Shown piece by piece: positions 44,981-53,117 of a stretch of 60,683 bases of DNA. A program made the translations under genes and the position numbers. Location: assembly GCA_947483795.1 (NCBI GenBank), contig CANKLZ010000003.1:1-60683 (forward strand), given 5' to 3'. A model generated the notes under the pieces. That model was given only the letters and a program-made list of their open reading frames with translations, did no database searches and was not told the DNA's origin. The number at the start of each line of letters is the position of its first letter. Position 1 is the stretch's first letter. The DNA is from Micrococcales bacterium. GTDB lineage: Bacteria > Actinomycetota > Actinomycetes > Actinomycetales > Microbacteriaceae.

Positions 44981-45931
44981 ATGAATAATTTAGACGCACC
45001 TACACAAGCCTGGGGCATGGGCCTTGCTACCATCTCAGCCGATGGCACCATCTTGGACACCTACTATCCAAAGCCTCAGCTAGGACCAGCACCAACCGGT
45101 GATGAGGTTTACCTCATGGACAAAGACTTTGATGCCCTTCTTGGTAAAGACCCAAGACGCAACGTGGAGGTCAAGGCTGTTCGAACAGAGATCAACCTGA
45201 ACGACCCTGTTTCTTCAACTCCAGATGCATACCTAAGACTTCATTTGCTATCTCACCTACTGGTAAAGCCAAACACTCAAAACCTTGAGAACCTTTACGC
45301 TCACTTACCAATAGTTGCATTCTCATCAATAGGCCCAATATCAGTTTTAGATTATGAAAGACTCTTGCCTACCCTTTCAAGAAGTGGCATCACAGTTCAC
45401 TCAGTTGATAAGTTCCCAAGACTTGTTGACTATGTAGTTCCTAAGGGTGTGCGTATCGCAGACACCAATCGAGTAAGACTAGGTGCTTACCTCTCCCCAG
45501 GGACCACAATCATGCATGAAGGCTTTGTTAACTTCAACGCTGGAACTCTAGGGGTAGCTATGGTTGAAGGACGCATATCCCAAGGAGTCGTCGTTGGTAA
45601 CGGCTCTGATATTGGCGGTGGAGCATCAATTATGGGAACTCTATCGGGTGGTGGTAGAGAGCGAGTTCAGATTGGTGAACGAGCGCTTCTAGGAGCTAAC
45701 GCAGGTATCGGTATCTCTATTGGTGATGACTCTGTTGTTGAAGCTGGTTTGTATGTAACAGCAGGAACCAAGGTAACCATCATTGATGGTGGCGAAGAGA
45801 GAACAGTCAAGGCTGTTGAACTCAGCTCTCTGCCAAATCTTTTGTTTAGAAGAAACTCGCTCAACGGAAGAGTTGAAGCGCTCCCTAGATCTGGAACAGG
45901 GATTACCCTCAATGCTTCCCTACACGCCTAA
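44981..45931 (+). CDS. dapD: Tetrahydrodipicolinate N-succinyltransferase
   Basis: This 316-residue enzyme of the actinobacterial (long) type transfers succinyl from succinyl-CoA to tetrahydrodipicolinate. The C-terminal left-handed beta helix is seen in the hexapeptide repeats from about 165 to 270 (VRLGAYLSPGTTIMHEGFVNFNAGTLG, then GGGASIMGTLSGGG). Together with dapE and lysA it gives lysine and meso-diaminopimelate by the succinylase branch. Confidence 0.95.
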   Translation: MNNLDAPTQAWGMGLATISADGTILDTYYPKPQLGPAPTGDEVYLMDKDFDALLGKDPRRNVEVKAVRTEINLNDPVSSTPDAYLRLHLLSHLLVKPNTQNLENLYAHLPIVAFSSIGPISVLDYERLLPTLSRSGITVHSVDKFPRLVDYVVPKGVRIADTNRVRLGAYLSPGTTIMHEGFVNFNAGTLGVAMVEGRISQGVVVGNGSDIGGGASIMGTLSGGGRERVQIGERALLGANAGIGISIGDDSVVEAGLYVTAGTKVTIIDGGEERTVKAVELSSLPNLLFRRNSLNGRVEALPRSGTGITLNASLHA

Positions 45932-46049
45932 AACCAAAAACTTAGTGTGTTGGAGGATGCGTTACACGAGTCACTACTTCAAAATCTGTGCACGCAGAAT
46001 CGATTTTCCAAAAGCAATCCTTGTATGAACATATCCTAATTAACAAAAT

Positions 46050-48716
46050 TTACTTGATCTTGATTAGTCCTGAAGTCTTACTAACGTCAAAGTATCCAAG
46101 GTTACTCACAACAACTAACAGACTGATACTCCTACCTCGATCTAGTGCTGTCGCAACATAGGTTGAGTTGTTTGCATCAACTATGCTAACGCCGTCGCGA
46201 AGCCATTGATATAGAACTTGATGAGGGGTTGATGGTAGCTGAATAGTTGACACTAAAGTGGCTCCAACTTTACCAAGACCACTTAATGCAATCGCTGGCA
46301 CACGCATTGAAGCTTTTCCAACTAGGTTTAGTGCTGTTTTAGTTTCACAAGTTACATCCCTGCTTTGATACTTAGCACAAACGCGAACAGAAACCTCTTT
46401 CCCAGCATCCTGAGGTGCTAGAAGATACTCAGGCATTACGTGACCAGACAGGACTTTTCCGTCAACCATCCATTCAAACGAATATGCGAGACGGCTGGAT
46501 CGAGGAGCCATTCTTGCCACAACTTTCTTACCAACTGTAAGCAAACCCTTCAACTCCAAACCTAAGTTGAGAGGTTGGATAAACACTGAGTCACTCACTT
46601 TTAGTGCTGGCAAATGGCCGACCTTGAATGCACTCACGGACAAAGAAATTGATTTGCCGTAATCAAGAGGAGACAGGTTGTAGTTCTTCTCAGTGGATTC
46701 AGGGATCACCTCTCCATCGCGCAACCACTGGTATCTCAACTCGACTCCCTTGCCCCAAACTCCAGGGTTGCCCCTCAAGGTAACACCAACTTTGCCAGCG
46801 CCAGACACCAGAGGAATAGGCTGCACGCTTAGTGGGGGCAACTCGTTGTAGCTGTAAATGTATCCGTCTCCGCCAGCCACAAAGAGTGTGCTATCTAGAA
46901 CAGCCAAACCAGTTGAGAAGCTACCAAGTGGTAAAAACTTGTCGAACCTGCCGAGTAAAACATTGAAATGACCGACTAAGTTTTGAGACATGTTGGCTAT
47001 CCAGATTCCACTGCTATCCTGTGCCCGATAGTTTGGGGCGATCCAATCGGAGGGTAGTGAAGCTGTAGATAACAGTTCTCCGTCTTCCGCAAACACACTC
47101 ACGCTCTTTAGCCCAATACAAGCTAACTTTCCTGGGAAAGCATGAGCGCTCATTGCGCTTTGACATCCATTAACACTTGTAAGCTCTTCGCCTGTGGAGG
47201 AATTGAACCTCTTCAAGCTTGAATCATGTGTGGGCTGCCAAATAGTTTCACCGGAAATAGCAGGTTGAACTCCATAGCCTTGAAAATTTAGCACCTTAGC
47301 TACTGACATGTCGAGTGCGCGCAGAATGACTAGCCCGTTGTGACAAGGAATGTATAGAAGTCCATTTTTCTCGATACCGTTGTCAAGTCCCCAGATTTGA
47401 CAGACCTTATTTGGCGCACCAAATTGCTCTGTTACCTCGTTATATTCCCTGATCCAGGTGCCGTCAATAGGTGAACGGCTGACGATAAAAAGCTTGTTTG
47501 AGGAACTGATGGGGTAGGTAAAATGATTTCCAGTTAGCCCAGTGGCAACCCGTTTGTTCTCCTGCAGAGTCTTCGGGTTTAGAAATGCAATCCAACCGTC
47601 GCCGGTCAAAGGAGTTACCACGACTTGATTCTTCCAAGTTCCAAGGAAAGCTTCTGTTCGGCCTTGATAACCCGCGAATCCGAAGTACTCACTTTTCTTT
47701 AGGCGTTCAAGTGACTTGTCGAATTCAATAACGAATCCAGTAATCGCATTTTGACAACCGCCATATCCATGACAATCATGCCAAGAACCTGGTTTCTTGG
47801 TCTGGGGATGATCACTCAACATAGCCAGAGAATCCTCGCCAACCAAGTCAGGCTGCCTTGAAGGGGAAGTATCATCCCAGTTCGAATATGCCCCAGAGCA
47901 TAAAGGAGTAAGTGAGGCGTCGCATGTAGAAATTGAAACCCCTTTTTCTGGCCCACCAGCCCAGTTCCATGAAATTCGTCTCTCCCCTGAGTTGCTTGGA
48001 ATAACTGTAGATTTACCGCCAAGCCAAATATTTTGACCCGCCACAAGTTTTCTAACAAACTCGTTCTCCGCCGCTGAAGTAATCGAAACTAAGTGTCCTT
48101 TGGTGCCCATGTAATTGGATGCTTCGGCCAAACGATTAGCGGAACTCCATGAGCCGGACCAGTTCAACACGGGCTTATAGAAGTTTTGAGTTCCAGGCAA
48201 TTGAGATACTGGGCCTTGCACCTCTTCTGATCGAATAGTCTCGAACTCGACAAAGAATCCGAAAGTTTCACCTCTACCGCCGTTATCGTTCCAAGTGCCG
48301 GTACTGTGAATTTCCAAGTGAGGTTCTATGTAACGTCCATTCGGCTCGCCTGGTGCCCAGTTGGTGTACTGAAGCGGCTGACCTGCCTCAACTCCATCAA
48401 CCCAAACAAATTCGGAGGATTCGTCTCTCTTTGCGCCTAACCATCCGATAGGACCAAGGGTAGACACAAAAGCATTCTCCTCCGCCGAAGTTATGTTGGC
48501 TAAGTGTCCCCTAACGCCGTTGAAGGTCATCGATTTGGCAGCGGTATGCGCCTCTAGCCAGCCAGTTCTGTTAGGCACAAACGCGTAAAAGCTGTTGGTC
48601 CCAGGCATCTGGTATGCAGCATCAATCTCTTGGGAATTAGCCACCGTGCTCGATGTTTGGATACCAATAAGTGCCAGCAGCAAAGCGGTACTAGCAGAAA
48701 AAAGTTTTTTTGACAT
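46050..48716 (-). CDS. Secreted tandem C-type-lectin / beta-propeller / Ig-repeat protein
   Basis: The protein has 888 residues. A signal peptide (1-26) is followed by two C-type lectin domains. The first (about 38-160) has EPN at 124-126 and WND at 142-144, the mannose-type Ca2+/sugar site. The second (about 173-332) has QPD at 288-290, GED and WHD at 312-314, the galactose-type arrangement. A propeller-like region (about 340-625) and three Ig-like repeats of the YQWLRDG type (about 633-714, 718-798, 805-888) follow. No LPxTG or C-terminal membrane anchor is seen. I chose the ATG at 48716 with AAGGAG ten bases upstream. The ligand is unknown. Confidence 0.85.
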   Translation of the reverse strand: MSKKLFSASTALLLALIGIQTSSTVANSQEIDAAYQMPGTNSFYAFVPNRTGWLEAHTAAKSMTFNGVRGHLANITSAEENAFVSTLGPIGWLGAKRDESSEFVWVDGVEAGQPLQYTNWAPGEPNGRYIEPHLEIHSTGTWNDNGGRGETFGFFVEFETIRSEEVQGPVSQLPGTQNFYKPVLNWSGSWSSANRLAEASNYMGTKGHLVSITSAAENEFVRKLVAGQNIWLGGKSTVIPSNSGERRISWNWAGGPEKGVSISTCDASLTPLCSGAYSNWDDTSPSRQPDLVGEDSLAMLSDHPQTKKPGSWHDCHGYGGCQNAITGFVIEFDKSLERLKKSEYFGFAGYQGRTEAFLGTWKNQVVVTPLTGDGWIAFLNPKTLQENKRVATGLTGNHFTYPISSSNKLFIVSRSPIDGTWIREYNEVTEQFGAPNKVCQIWGLDNGIEKNGLLYIPCHNGLVILRALDMSVAKVLNFQGYGVQPAISGETIWQPTHDSSLKRFNSSTGEELTSVNGCQSAMSAHAFPGKLACIGLKSVSVFAEDGELLSTASLPSDWIAPNYRAQDSSGIWIANMSQNLVGHFNVLLGRFDKFLPLGSFSTGLAVLDSTLFVAGGDGYIYSYNELPPLSVQPIPLVSGAGKVGVTLRGNPGVWGKGVELRYQWLRDGEVIPESTEKNYNLSPLDYGKSISLSVSAFKVGHLPALKVSDSVFIQPLNLGLELKGLLTVGKKVVARMAPRSSRLAYSFEWMVDGKVLSGHVMPEYLLAPQDAGKEVSVRVCAKYQSRDVTCETKTALNLVGKASMRVPAIALSGLGKVGATLVSTIQLPSTPHQVLYQWLRDGVSIVDANNSTYVATALDRGRSISLLVVVSNLGYFDVSKTSGLIKIK

Positions 48717-48735
48717 AAAGTGATACTCCTTAAGT

Positions 48736-48765
48736 AGTCTTTCCAACTGCGAACCCAATTGACAA
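48736..48765 (-). promoter_or_regulatory. Candidate promoter of the lectin gene
   Basis: TTGTCA (48760-48765) and AAGACT (48736-48741) on the minus strand are 18 bases apart, giving a leader of roughly 15 bases that holds the AAGGAG site. The -10 is a weak match. Confidence 0.3.
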
Positions 48766-48880
48766 CAAGTTTAGTAGTTTCAGCGAAACGCATAAGATTT
48801 TGAGCCCTGTGTTCCTTGGAAACCCTGATCCACGCGCAAGTTTGATGGACCTGTCGAGTCATTAAGGAATAAAACAGCCC

Positions 48881-49231
48881 TTAGCTGGGGCCGATATTCA
48901 AATGAAGAACTAGTTCTTCAGGATTCATGCATCCGAGTTCTAATCTCTGAAACTTCGAATTTTTAAGTTCAACACGCAAGACTCGTTGGCCCCTAGTCCA
49001 ATTGCAAAAGATTTTGACTCCACGCTTACGAAAGTGCCCTAGGACAGCAAGTCCTGGCAGCCCCGTGCCACCTAGTCTCACGCCCAAAGAACTCAAGTCC
49101 AGCTTGTCCGCAACCTGTGCAGAGACAATATTGACCAAAGGAAAGCTCAGATCTCCGGAAAACCCACCAACACGCTCCCAAAAACCAAGCAAAACTTTTA
49201 GCTGGTTATCTTTCACAAATACTTTCGCCAT
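48881..49231 (-). CDS. Small PH-like domain protein of unknown function
   Basis: The protein has 116 residues and no named family that I can be sure of. The pattern LPGLAVLGHFRKRGVKIFCNWTRGQRVLRVELKNSKFQRLEL, ending in a PEELVLHL helix, looks like a short bacterial PH-type beta barrel with a C-terminal helix. No signal or membrane segment. It has a ribosome binding site (AGGGG). It sits in a minus-strand island with the lectin and a small membrane protein. Confidence 0.65.
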   Translation of the reverse strand: MAKVFVKDNQLKVLLGFWERVGGFSGDLSFPLVNIVSAQVADKLDLSSLGVRLGGTGLPGLAVLGHFRKRGVKIFCNWTRGQRVLRVELKNSKFQRLELGCMNPEELVLHLNIGPS

Positions 49232-49269
49232 TTTAACCCCTGTCCTTTTCTAGCCGCTGAGTGAATGGA

Positions 49270-49542
49270 TTAGTTCTCCTGTATCGAGGGACCAACATTG
49301 CTCATCAATGGCCCATAAGTGGTGCCTAGTGCGGTTACAAGATAAACAACTTCGAGAAACACCAAGGTGTAAATCGTAAATTTCTTGTACTTACCTAATC
49401 GGCTTTGCGCTGGAAGGAAAACTAGGAATCCAGCGCCAGGGAAATAAATCGAGGCTGCGACAGCTAACACACATAGCGAAAGCGCGGCAACCCGGTCTTT
49501 AGTCCAAGCATTTGTATTGATGGATTTGGATTCAGCAATCAC
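49270..49542 (-). CDS. Small two-helix membrane protein
   Basis: This is a 90-residue protein with two or three hydrophobic helices (about 18-45 and 55-77) and no recognised family. The start is GTG preceded by TAAGGAGTATCA, an 11-12 base block also found before the lectin gene. It follows thiL by 51 bases on the same strand. Its grouping with the lectin and PH-like genes is by position only. Confidence 0.65.
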   Translation of the reverse strand: MIAESKSINTNAWTKDRVAALSLCVLAVAASIYFPGAGFLVFLPAQSRLGKYKKFTIYTLVFLEVVYLVTALGTTYGPLMSNVGPSIQEN

Positions 49543-49593
49543 TTGATACTCCTTAGAAATGGATTAGTTGCCGACTGTTTGGTGCAGTTTCTA

Positions 49594-50571
49594 TTACCCA
49601 CGTATTGAATCCCATCCGTTTTCTTGTAATTCGAGTTCATCAAGTAAAACAAGAATTTCACTTGAAGGCAGAACTCGACCTATAGGCTTGAACTCCTTTG
49701 GGAGAGTTGCATCACTTGGGAAAGTAGCAAGCAGTGCATGATCTTCTCCCCCAAAGAGAACCCAGTTCTCAGGTGTAACTTCTAGTCTCAAAGCTGCCAG
49801 CTCAAGAACAGCTTCAAAGCCAAGTAATGCTGACTTATCAATTTGGATGGTTACTCCTGATGCTTTAGCAATTCTTGATGCATCTTTAGCTAAGCCATCC
49901 GAAATATCCAGCATTGCTGTTGCTCCTGCTTTGTTTGCTAGAACTCCAGCAGGTATAGGTGGCATTGGTCTTAACTGGATGGAAACTAAATCGTCGAACG
50001 CATGCTTGGCATCAGCGATGTCTGATTGTAGAAGTTCTAGTCCAGCAGCTGCCTTACCTAGAGTTCCTGCTACTGACAAGATATCTCCTGGCTTAGCCCC
50101 ATTTCTAAGTACTGGCTCTAAGCCTTCAAGATCGCCATGAGCAGTCACTGAGATAAACACTTGGTCTGCTCGTGCCAGATCTCCACCCACAACAGATGCT
50201 CCAGGGGCTAGTTGAGTTAGCCCTGCATTTAGTCCATCGGCAAAGTCTTCTAGCCAAGAGATTTGAGTATCCCCTGGCAGCGCAATAGCAACTACTAGTG
50301 CAGTTGGCTTTGCCCCCATGGCTGCAACATCAGCAACATTAGATGCAATAGCTTTGAAGCCTAAGTCAAAGCCATTTGACCACTCGAGTTTAAAGTCATG
50401 GCCCTCGATCATGGTGTCTGTGGTTACAACAAATCTGCCATCAGCACTAGAAACCACAGCTGAATCATCCCCTGGCCCAACGATGGCGTATTCACCTTGG
50501 ATGAGCTTGCCGATTGTGCGACGAAGCGACTCGCTCTCGCCTAGATTTGCCAAGGTGTTATTTTGCTCCAC
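49594..50571 (-). CDS. thiL: Thiamine-monophosphate kinase
   Basis: This 325-residue enzyme phosphorylates thiamine monophosphate to the active diphosphate. Motifs VGPGDDSAVV (about 32-41), TTDTMIEGHDF, SNVADVAAMGAKP and LFGGEDHALLATFP are diagnostic. The start is GTG, and TACCTT ends six bases upstream. There is no riboswitch leader: the gene appears to have no 5' leader at all. It is divergent from the DUF3515 lipoprotein. Confidence 0.94.
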   Translation of the reverse strand: MEQNNTLANLGESESLRRTIGKLIQGEYAIVGPGDDSAVVSSADGRFVVTTDTMIEGHDFKLEWSNGFDLGFKAIASNVADVAAMGAKPTALVVAIALPGDTQISWLEDFADGLNAGLTQLAPGASVVGGDLARADQVFISVTAHGDLEGLEPVLRNGAKPGDILSVAGTLGKAAAGLELLQSDIADAKHAFDDLVSIQLRPMPPIPAGVLANKAGATAMLDISDGLAKDASRIAKASGVTIQIDKSALLGFEAVLELAALRLEVTPENWVLFGGEDHALLATFPSDATLPKEFKPIGRVLPSSEILVLLDELELQENGWDSIRG

Positions 50572-50577
50572 GTTTCA

Positions 50578-50583
50578 AAGGTA
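50578..50583 (-). promoter_or_regulatory. -10 element of thiL (leaderless)
   Basis: TACCTT on the minus strand, six bases before the GTG; it shares two base pairs with the DUF3515 -10 box. Confidence 0.5.
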
Positions 50584-50587
50584 GCCT
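50582..50587 (+). promoter_or_regulatory. -10 element of the DUF3515 gene (leaderless)
   Basis: TAGCCT ends seven bases before the ATG at 50595, overlapping the thiL -10 by two base pairs. Confidence 0.5.
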
Positions 50588-50594
50588 GTTTATG

Positions 50595-51035
50595 ATGAAG
50601 ATTTTGCGAATATTGGCACTAGCGCTCCCGCTAGTGCTCAGCGGCTGTTCCGCTACCGTAGTGCTGCCTCCAGCACCTCTATCTAATGACCCAGGATGCG
50701 CTGAGGTTATTGTCAGGCTTCCTAGTGAAACAGATGGTCAAGCCAAAAGAACAACTAACTCACAGTCGACTGGCGCCTGGGGAACACCAGTAGCCATTAC
50801 ATTGACCTGTGGTCTAGAGCCAGTGATGGCAAGCACCCTGCCTTGCATAACTGCAGGTGATGTTGACTGGTTAGTGGATGATTCAGATCAACCTAATTAC
50901 ACATTTATTAGTTTTGGTAGGACACCTGCGACAGCGATCACGATTGATTCAACGAAGTCCTCAGGAGCTAACGTTTTAGAGGATCTAGGACAGGCCGTTC
51001 AGTTCACTAAACAGAGCAAGAAGTGCTTGAACTAG
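50595..51035 (+). CDS. DUF3515 family lipoprotein
   Basis: This 146-residue protein has a lipoprotein signal (LALALPLVLSGC, lipobox LSGC at about 14-17) followed by the DUF3515 domain: CAEVIVRLPSE, TGAWGTPVAITLTCGL and a C-terminal DW...Y...SFGRTPATAI part. The function is unknown. It lies beside ddl and thiL as in other Actinobacteria. Two ATGs are adjacent (50592 and 50595); the spacing to TAGCCT favours the second. Its stop shares CTAG with ddl. Confidence 0.9.
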   Translation: MKILRILALALPLVLSGCSATVVLPPAPLSNDPGCAEVIVRLPSETDGQAKRTTNSQSTGAWGTPVAITLTCGLEPVMASTLPCITAGDVDWLVDDSDQPNYTFISFGRTPATAITIDSTKSSGANVLEDLGQAVQFTKQSKKCLN

Positions 51036-52114
51036 TTGCGTTCGAACGCTAACTGAATCAAGTTGTCTATTAGCTCAGGGTAAGAAACCCCTGACGCTTC
51101 CCAACACTTCGGATACATCGAAATCGGTGTGAACCCAGGCATCAGATTAAGTTCATTCACAAAGAAGCCATCCTTGGTCAAGAAGAAGTCCGCTCTAGCT
51201 AAACCAAAGCAACCTAGAGCATTGAAGGCTCTTCTTGCTAGGGCCTGAAGTTCAAACAGCTCATCTTTAGTTAGATCTGCAGGGCAGATAAGTTCAGCTG
51301 CGTCATTGCGGTACTTAGCTTCAAAGTCGTAGAACTCACCTGAGCGAATAACAATCTCACCAGCTACTGATACTCGAGGTGCTCCCCCGCCTAACTTCGA
51401 AAGTACAGCACACTCAACTTCTCTACCAACTAAACCTTTTTCAACAGTCACTTTGCTATCTTCAGCAAAAGCAACTTCAAGTGCATGAGCAAAATCAGCC
51501 ATGTCTTTGACTTTAGAAACCCCAATTGAAGATCCAGCTCTTGCTGGCTTCACAAACAAAGGAAGAGAACCTAATTCTCTTACCTTCTCTAGAGTGCTTT
51601 CAGGATCTCTAAGCCAAGAGTCTTTAGTGATAACAACATGTGGTGTTACAGGAAGGCCTGCTGCAATAAAAAGTGCCTTAGAGAATTCTTTATCCATACC
51701 TGCAGCACTAGCAAAAACACCGTTACCAACATAAGGAAGGTTATGTAATTCTAGGAAGCCCTGCATGGTGCCATCTTCACCATTTGGTCCATGAAGGACC
51801 GGGAAGACAACGTCTACGTTGCCTAGCGATGTTATTCCCGTTGAATCCTGGACCTTTAGTTCTTTAGAACCACCGGTTGGCCAAATAACGGTCTTGCCTG
51901 CGAATTGAACACTAGGTAGTTCACCTTCGGTTAGAGTCCATTTGCTTGAATCATCTACCTCAGGAACAAATACGCCATCACGAGTAATTCCTACTGGAAT
52001 GACTTCGTACTTATCTCTGTCGATGGCTGAGAGGACTCCACCGGCTGTGGCACAAGAAATAGAGTGCTCGTTCGATGCTCCACCAAAAAGAATGACAACT
52101 CTTTGCTTAGCCAT
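51032..52114 (-). CDS. ddl: D-alanine--D-alanine ligase
   Basis: This ATP-grasp enzyme of 360 residues makes D-Ala-D-Ala for peptidoglycan. Motifs FGGASNEHSISC (about 10-21), HGPNGEDGTMQG (about 109-120), VKPARAGSSIGVSKV, ARADFFL and NELNLMPGFTPISMYPK are all intact. Its start overlaps the gpsA stop by one base, and gpsA-ddl adjacency is conserved in Actinobacteria. Confidence 0.96.
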   Translation of the reverse strand: MAKQRVVILFGGASNEHSISCATAGGVLSAIDRDKYEVIPVGITRDGVFVPEVDDSSKWTLTEGELPSVQFAGKTVIWPTGGSKELKVQDSTGITSLGNVDVVFPVLHGPNGEDGTMQGFLELHNLPYVGNGVFASAAGMDKEFSKALFIAAGLPVTPHVVITKDSWLRDPESTLEKVRELGSLPLFVKPARAGSSIGVSKVKDMADFAHALEVAFAEDSKVTVEKGLVGREVECAVLSKLGGGAPRVSVAGEIVIRSGEFYDFEAKYRNDAAELICPADLTKDELFELQALARRAFNALGCFGLARADFFLTKDGFFVNELNLMPGFTPISMYPKCWEASGVSYPELIDNLIQLAFERN

Positions 52115-53115
52115 TACTCAGCCTCTGGTGCATCGTCGCCTTTGGTAAGAGATGGACCGATGTCTTTAGGGCTCATCTTTCCTTCGATTACTAACTGGAC
52201 CTGCTCAACGATAGGCATCTCAACATTCCTTTGAGCGGCTAGTCGAAGGATTGGAGCCACAGAGGTTAGACCTTCAGCTGTTTGGGAAAGACGCTTGAGC
52301 ACTTCTCGTTTTGAATAACCCTTGCCAAGCATCTCTCCGGCTTTGTGGTTACGAGAGAGTGGAGATTCAGAAGTAGCAATTAGGTCGCCAAGACCGGCTA
52401 GCCCAACCATGGTTTTCTTCTTAGCGCCGAAGGCAACTGCGAATCTAGAGATCTCGGCTAGGCCACGAGTCATGATTGAAGCTTTGGTGTTCTGACCGTA
52501 ACCAACTCCGTTGACGATTCCGATAGCAACAGCGATGAGGTTCTTGAGAATTCCACCGAACTCCGTACCAATCACGTCTTTGTTCGTAAAGGTAGTGAAG
52601 TAAGAGTTGGTGGCAGCTTGAGCAACTAGAGAGGCGTTCTCTTCTGATGTGCAGGCAGCAACACAAGCTGCTGGCTGTTCGCTTGCAATCTCTAGTGACA
52701 AGTTAGGACCCGACACCACACAGATTAGATCTTTATCAATCTTGAGAACATCTTCAATCACTTCACTCATACGAAGGCTTGATCCTTGCTCAACACCTTT
52801 CATGAGTGAGACAACGATTGCACCCTCTTCAATGAACTTGCCCCACTCTTCAAGGTTGGCACGCAGAGTTTGGGAAGGTACGGCAATATGAACTTGCTCT
52901 GCACCTTTTAGTACTTCTGCAATATTTGATGATGCAACAAGTTCTTTAGGCAGGTTTATGCCAGGCATGTAGTCACCGTTACGGTGGGTTGTGTTGATTT
53001 CTTCAGTTAGCTCTTCGCGACGAGACCAAAGCATCACTTCGTTGCCTGCATCCACCAATACCTTGGCGAATGTGGTTCCCCAGGAACCTGCACCAATAAC
53101 CGCTATACGAGCCAT
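52114..53115 (-). CDS. gpsA: Glycerol-3-phosphate dehydrogenase (NAD(P)+)
   Basis: This 333-residue enzyme reduces dihydroxyacetone phosphate to sn-glycerol-3-phosphate for phospholipid synthesis. The dinucleotide site is GAGSWGT (7-13); SLMKGVEQGSSLRMSE, SGPNLSLEIA and GLAGLGDLIATSESPLSRNHKAG are typical. It is next to the plsC-type acyltransferase that uses its product's derivatives, 2 bases apart. Confidence 0.96.
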   Translation of the reverse strand: MARIAVIGAGSWGTTFAKVLVDAGNEVMLWSRREELTEEINTTHRNGDYMPGINLPKELVASSNIAEVLKGAEQVHIAVPSQTLRANLEEWGKFIEEGAIVVSLMKGVEQGSSLRMSEVIEDVLKIDKDLICVVSGPNLSLEIASEQPAACVAACTSEENASLVAQAATNSYFTTFTNKDVIGTEFGGILKNLIAVAIGIVNGVGYGQNTKASIMTRGLAEISRFAVAFGAKKKTMVGLAGLGDLIATSESPLSRNHKAGEMLGKGYSKREVLKRLSQTAEGLTSVAPILRLAAQRNVEMPIVEQVQLVIEGKMSPKDIGPSLTKGDDAPEAE

Positions 53116-53117
53116 AA

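Noticed and set aside
48554-48862. Second open frame over the start of the lectin gene
   Set aside because: It is out of frame with the signal peptide and lectin domains and has no ribosome binding site.
46050-49542. Lectin island as a phage or toxin-antitoxin locus
   Set aside because: No integrase, repeat, att-like duplication or recognisable toxin/antitoxin pair; base composition looks like the neighbours.
49594-50571. TPP riboswitch upstream of thiL
   Set aside because: There are only 23 bases between thiL and the divergent gene; no room for an aptamer, and thiL seems leaderless.
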